From DATJPD01 sp036394195 (GTDB lineage: Bacteria; Pseudomonadota; Alphaproteobacteria; CACIAM-22H2), in NCBI GenBank assembly GCA_036394195.1, contig DASWFO010000243.1, positions 1-7,496 on the forward strand: DNA of 7,496 nt, given 5' to 3'. Positions 5,880 through 7,496 of this stretch are shown here, piece after piece; position 1 is the first letter of the stretch, and every line of letters starts with the position of its first letter. Below the pieces are notes generated by a model that was not told the origin of the DNA, did not search any database, and was given only the letters and a program-made list of their open reading frames with translations. The position numbers were made by a program, and so were the translations under genes.

Positions 5880-6806
5880 TTACTGCCACGCCCGGTTGTC
5901 GACGATCGTCTCGTAGGTGGCGCCGGGGACGGTCATGTTCCACTTCACCGTCCAGTTATAGGTGTCGTCGAAGCGCTCGCGGGTGTAGGGCTGCGGCGGC
6001 CCGTTCAGGATGCGCCAGGTCTGAAACTCGCGCGGCTCCAGCCGGCCGCCGGTCTCGGCGACGAGGTAGTGGACGTAGGGCGTCGGGTCCTTTTCGATCT
6101 GCTTCACCGCCCGGGCCTGGGCGCGGAACATCGCCGCCAGGGTCTTGCCATCGAGATCGTCGCTCGCCGCCTCGCTGCGGGTCGAGTGCGATTCAATGAG
6201 GATGCGCAGACCCATTTTCTGGGCGACGCTGATCCATGGCTCCATGAGGCTGGCGGCGGCCACCTGGCCGTCGCGCACCGCCTCGAGGCGCTTCAGCATC
6301 GAGCCGGCATGTGTGGTCTTCAGGTGCTCGGGCTCCAGAAAGCCATCCATCATCTTCAGGGTGGTGAAGTGCGAGCCGTTGTTGGGCGTCACCGCAATCG
6401 GCTTGTCCTTCAGCATCTCGGGCTCGTAGATCGGCGAATTGCCGGCGACCACGATGGCGAATTTCGACATCGAAGCCCCCAACGCCACGATCTTGCGGCG
6501 GCGCAGCCCGCCCTTGTCGGCCTCGGCAGCGCGTTTCATGATGCCCCATTCGCACATCCGATATTGGTCGATGCCGCCGTCGTTGTAGACCGAGTCGAGC
6601 GGGCGATCGAAGATCGAATCGAACTTGACCACGTGCGAGGTCGTGACCTGGGCCATGCCGGGCGTCGTCACGAACTCGAGGTCGAGGCCCTCGTCTCTGA
6701 AGTAGCCTTCGTCGCGGGCGACCAGCACGGGCAGGTCGTGCACCGCGTTCATGATCGCGACGACGGGCTTGTTCGTCGTTCTACGCGGACGCTCGAGGGT
6801 CACCAT
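5880..6806 (-). CDS. SsuA/NMT1-type substrate-binding-fold protein, no signal peptide
   Basis: A 308-residue protein of the type-2 periplasmic-binding fold, NMT1/SsuA/TauA-like. Visible features: the opening strand and helix PVVAIMNAVHDLPVLVARDE (14-33) with GYFRDEGLDLEFV (34-46), a typical hinge-facing block KFAIVVAGNSPI (115-126), the LKDKPIAVTPNNGSHFTTLK (132-151) ligand-phosphate-like loop, and LEAVRDGQVAAASLMEPW (174-191), the usual 'dG.vdA......P' signature. An unusual block is QYRMCEWGIMKR (81-92), carrying the only Cys. The fold starts about 13 residues in, preceded by a charged MVTLERPRRTTNK segment. There is neither a Sec signal nor a lipobox, and no ABC permease or ATPase gene adjoins. 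It may be a cytosolic binding protein or an enzyme (as in Thi5-like and Pht5-like members) or be exported another way. GGAGG 7 nt upstream fixes this ATG; an ATG at 6811-6813 is out of frame. It is convergent with the plus-strand set. Confidence 0.82.
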   Translation of the reverse strand: MVTLERPRRTTNKPVVAIMNAVHDLPVLVARDEGYFRDEGLDLEFVTTPGMAQVTTSHVVKFDSIFDRPLDSVYNDGGIDQYRMCEWGIMKRAAEADKGGLRRRKIVALGASMSKFAIVVAGNSPIYEPEMLKDKPIAVTPNNGSHFTTLKMMDGFLEPEHLKTTHAGSMLKRLEAVRDGQVAAASLMEPWISVAQKMGLRILIESHSTRSEAASDDLDGKTLAAMFRAQARAVKQIEKDPTPYVHYLVAETGGRLEPREFQTWRILNGPPQPYTRERFDDTYNWTVKWNMTVPGATYETIVDNRAWQ

Positions 6807-6813
6807 GGCGCAT

Positions 6814-6818
6814 CCTCC
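6814..6818 (-). promoter_or_regulatory. Ribosome-binding site of the minus-strand binding-protein gene
   Basis: On the minus strand AGGGAGGATGCGCCATG places GGAGG 7 nt before the ATG at 6806-6804. The ATG at 6813-6811 overlaps the end of the site and is out of frame, so spacing and frame both select the downstream ATG. Confidence 0.75.
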
Positions 6819-6838
6819 CTAAATTTACGCTTGGAACA

Positions 6839-6868
6839 ATGATCCGCCTTCGCCCGCCCGGCTGTCAA
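6839..6868 (-). promoter_or_regulatory. Candidate sigma70-type promoter
   Basis: Reading the minus strand, a perfect TTGACA (plus 6863-6868) is followed after 18 nt by GATCAT (plus 6839-6844), which matches TATAAT at 4 of 6 positions. Transcription would start near 6831, leaving a leader of about 25 nt that contains the GGAGG site before the ATG at 6806. The position and order fit a promoter for the gene at 5880-6806. The -10 match is only moderate. Confidence 0.5.
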
Positions 6869-6883
6869 CGGCCGGCGGATCGC

Positions 6884-6921
6884 GGAACGCCCGTTCCTCA
6901 GGCTCCGCAGCGGACACTGAG
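6884..6921 (-). terminator. Pair of dyads downstream of the SDR gene; possible terminator or operator
   Basis: Two small inverted repeats abut each other 7 nt past the SDR stop codon. The first (6897-6921) is nested: CTCAG, 2 nt, TCCGC, A, GCGGA, 2 nt, CTGAG. The second (6884-6897) is GGAACG-CC-CGTTCC. As minus-strand RNA they could form consecutive hairpins ending the SDR transcript, just upstream of the candidate promoter at 6839-6868. Neither is followed by a T-run, so a regulator-binding site or chance remains possible. Confidence 0.35.
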
Positions 6922-6927
6922 ATAACA

Positions 6928-7496
6928 TCAGAGCCCGTGCAATAACTGGCGGCTTATCTCTTCGACCGGACACGGCGAGATTCCGAGTTCGGAGAAGCCC
7001 GGCTGCGTTGGGGATGCGACGTTGTCGACCTGCATCAGCTCCACCAGAGTCCGTGTGAGGGGTGGTCTCGGCAGAAATTCCGATGCCCAAGCGAGCGGCC
7101 CCCACACGGCGAACGGAACCGGAATGAGGATAGGGTGCACTCTCGCCTCGCGCGCGATGACCCGCAACAGCTCCGCGTAGGCATAGACGCGGGGGCCGCC
7201 GCATTCGAGGGTGCCCGCCGGCGTCTTCGTCCCTTCCAAGACGCGAGTGATCGCCTCGCCGATATCTTCCACGTAGGCGGGCTGCAACCGCGTCTTGCCG
7301 TCGCCGAACATCGGATACATGGGAAGCCGGCGAATGAGTTTCGTGATCCGGGTCAGAAACGCGTCGTCCGGTCCGAACATGACCGCTGGCCGGACAACCG
7401 TTGCGTCATCAAACGCTGCCCGCACCGCTAATTCGCCCTCGCCACGCTTGCGGATATACGAAGACGGCGAGGCGGGATTGGCACCGATTCCTGAGA
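6928..7496 (-). CDS. NDUFA9-like NAD(P)-binding SDR epimerase/dehydratase, 5' partial
   Basis: C-terminal 189 codons of an extended/atypical short-chain dehydrogenase of the complex-I NDUFA9-subunit family (about 300-330 residues when whole). The frame stays open to the right edge, so the GTG at 7425 is not the start. In order the visible part shows GANPASPSSYIRKRGEGELA, then the typical ATVVRPAVMFGPDDAFLTR, PMYPMFGDGKTRLQPAYVED (substrate-side loop), GTLECGGPRVYAYAELLRVI, the hydrophobic ILIPVPFAVWGPLAWASEFL, and PPLTRTLVELMQVDNV near the end. These are hallmarks of the bacterial NDUFA9-like group. The active-site YxxxK position reads YIRKR, with Arg where Lys is usual, so it may bind NAD(P) without classic catalysis. 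The Rossmann GxxGxxG is outside the window. It is probably unrelated to the catabolic set and has its own end region with two dyads downstream. Confidence 0.88.
   Translation of the reverse strand, partial: SGIGANPASPSSYIRKRGEGELAVRAAFDDATVVRPAVMFGPDDAFLTRITKLIRRLPMYPMFGDGKTRLQPAYVEDIGEAITRVLEGTKTPAGTLECGGPRVYAYAELLRVIAREARVHPILIPVPFAVWGPLAWASEFLPRPPLTRTLVELMQVDNVASPTQPGFSELGISPCPVEEISRQLLHGL

Noticed and set aside
5877..6842. A 321-codon plus-strand frame
   Set aside because: It mirrors the minus-strand binding-protein gene, whose translation has clear PBP-fold motifs, a ribosome-binding site and a promoter; the plus frame has none.
6800..7204. A 134-codon minus-strand frame spanning the SDR end and the intergenic gap
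   Set aside because: It is out of frame with the SDR, has no domain, and runs over the candidate promoter and dyads.
1..7496. tRNA, rRNA, CRISPR arrays, transposase genes, prophage or toxin-antitoxin genes
   Set aside because: None were seen: no spaced direct repeats, no tRNA-like cloverleaf or transposase motifs, and the intergenic gaps are all 121 nt or less.

Overview
The window is G+C-rich (roughly two-thirds by eye), gene-dense proteobacterial DNA. Three things suggest an alphaproteobacterium of the Hyphomicrobiales/Rhodospirillales kind: a complex-I NDUFA9-like SDR gene, a long imperfect palindrome of the CGTCATTCCCGC...GCGGGCATGACG type, and TTT-family (Bug) solute receptors. Burkholderiales cannot be excluded, because Bug receptors are even more abundant there.

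Layout, plus strand (1-5763): six genes head to tail with gaps of 6, 41, 10, 55 and 14 nt, so probably one transcription unit that begins left of the window. They are two tandem periplasmic TTT/Bug solute-binding proteins (the first lacks its start), a cytosolic 4,5-dihydroxyphthalate-decarboxylase (Pht5)-like protein, a PdxA-superfamily dehydrogenase that most resembles the catabolic TphB branch, a divergent ketopantoate hydroxymethyltransferase (PanB)-like protein, and an alpha/beta hydrolase with a cysteine nucleophile. At 5781-5851 a REP/MITE-like palindrome separates this set from convergent genes.

Layout, minus strand (5880-7496): an SsuA/NMT1-type periplasmic-binding-fold protein without a signal peptide, with a good sigma70-like promoter and ribosome-binding site, and the C-terminal part of an NDUFA9-like SDR running off the right edge. 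Between them lie two small dyads that may end the SDR transcript.

Interpretation (inference): the plus-strand set looks like an uptake-plus-catabolism cluster for a carboxylated, probably aromatic or cyclic, acid. The receptors would capture it, a decarboxylase-like and a dehydrogenase-like enzyme would remove carboxyl groups and rearomatise or oxidise it, and the PanB-like lyase/transferase and Cys-hydrolase would act on a downstream product. No ring oxygenase and no TctA/TctB membrane subunits are present here. Both the PanB-like protein and the hydrolase have lost residues usually needed for their families' standard reactions. The substrate is therefore unknown, and this set is the best candidate for an undescribed system in the window.
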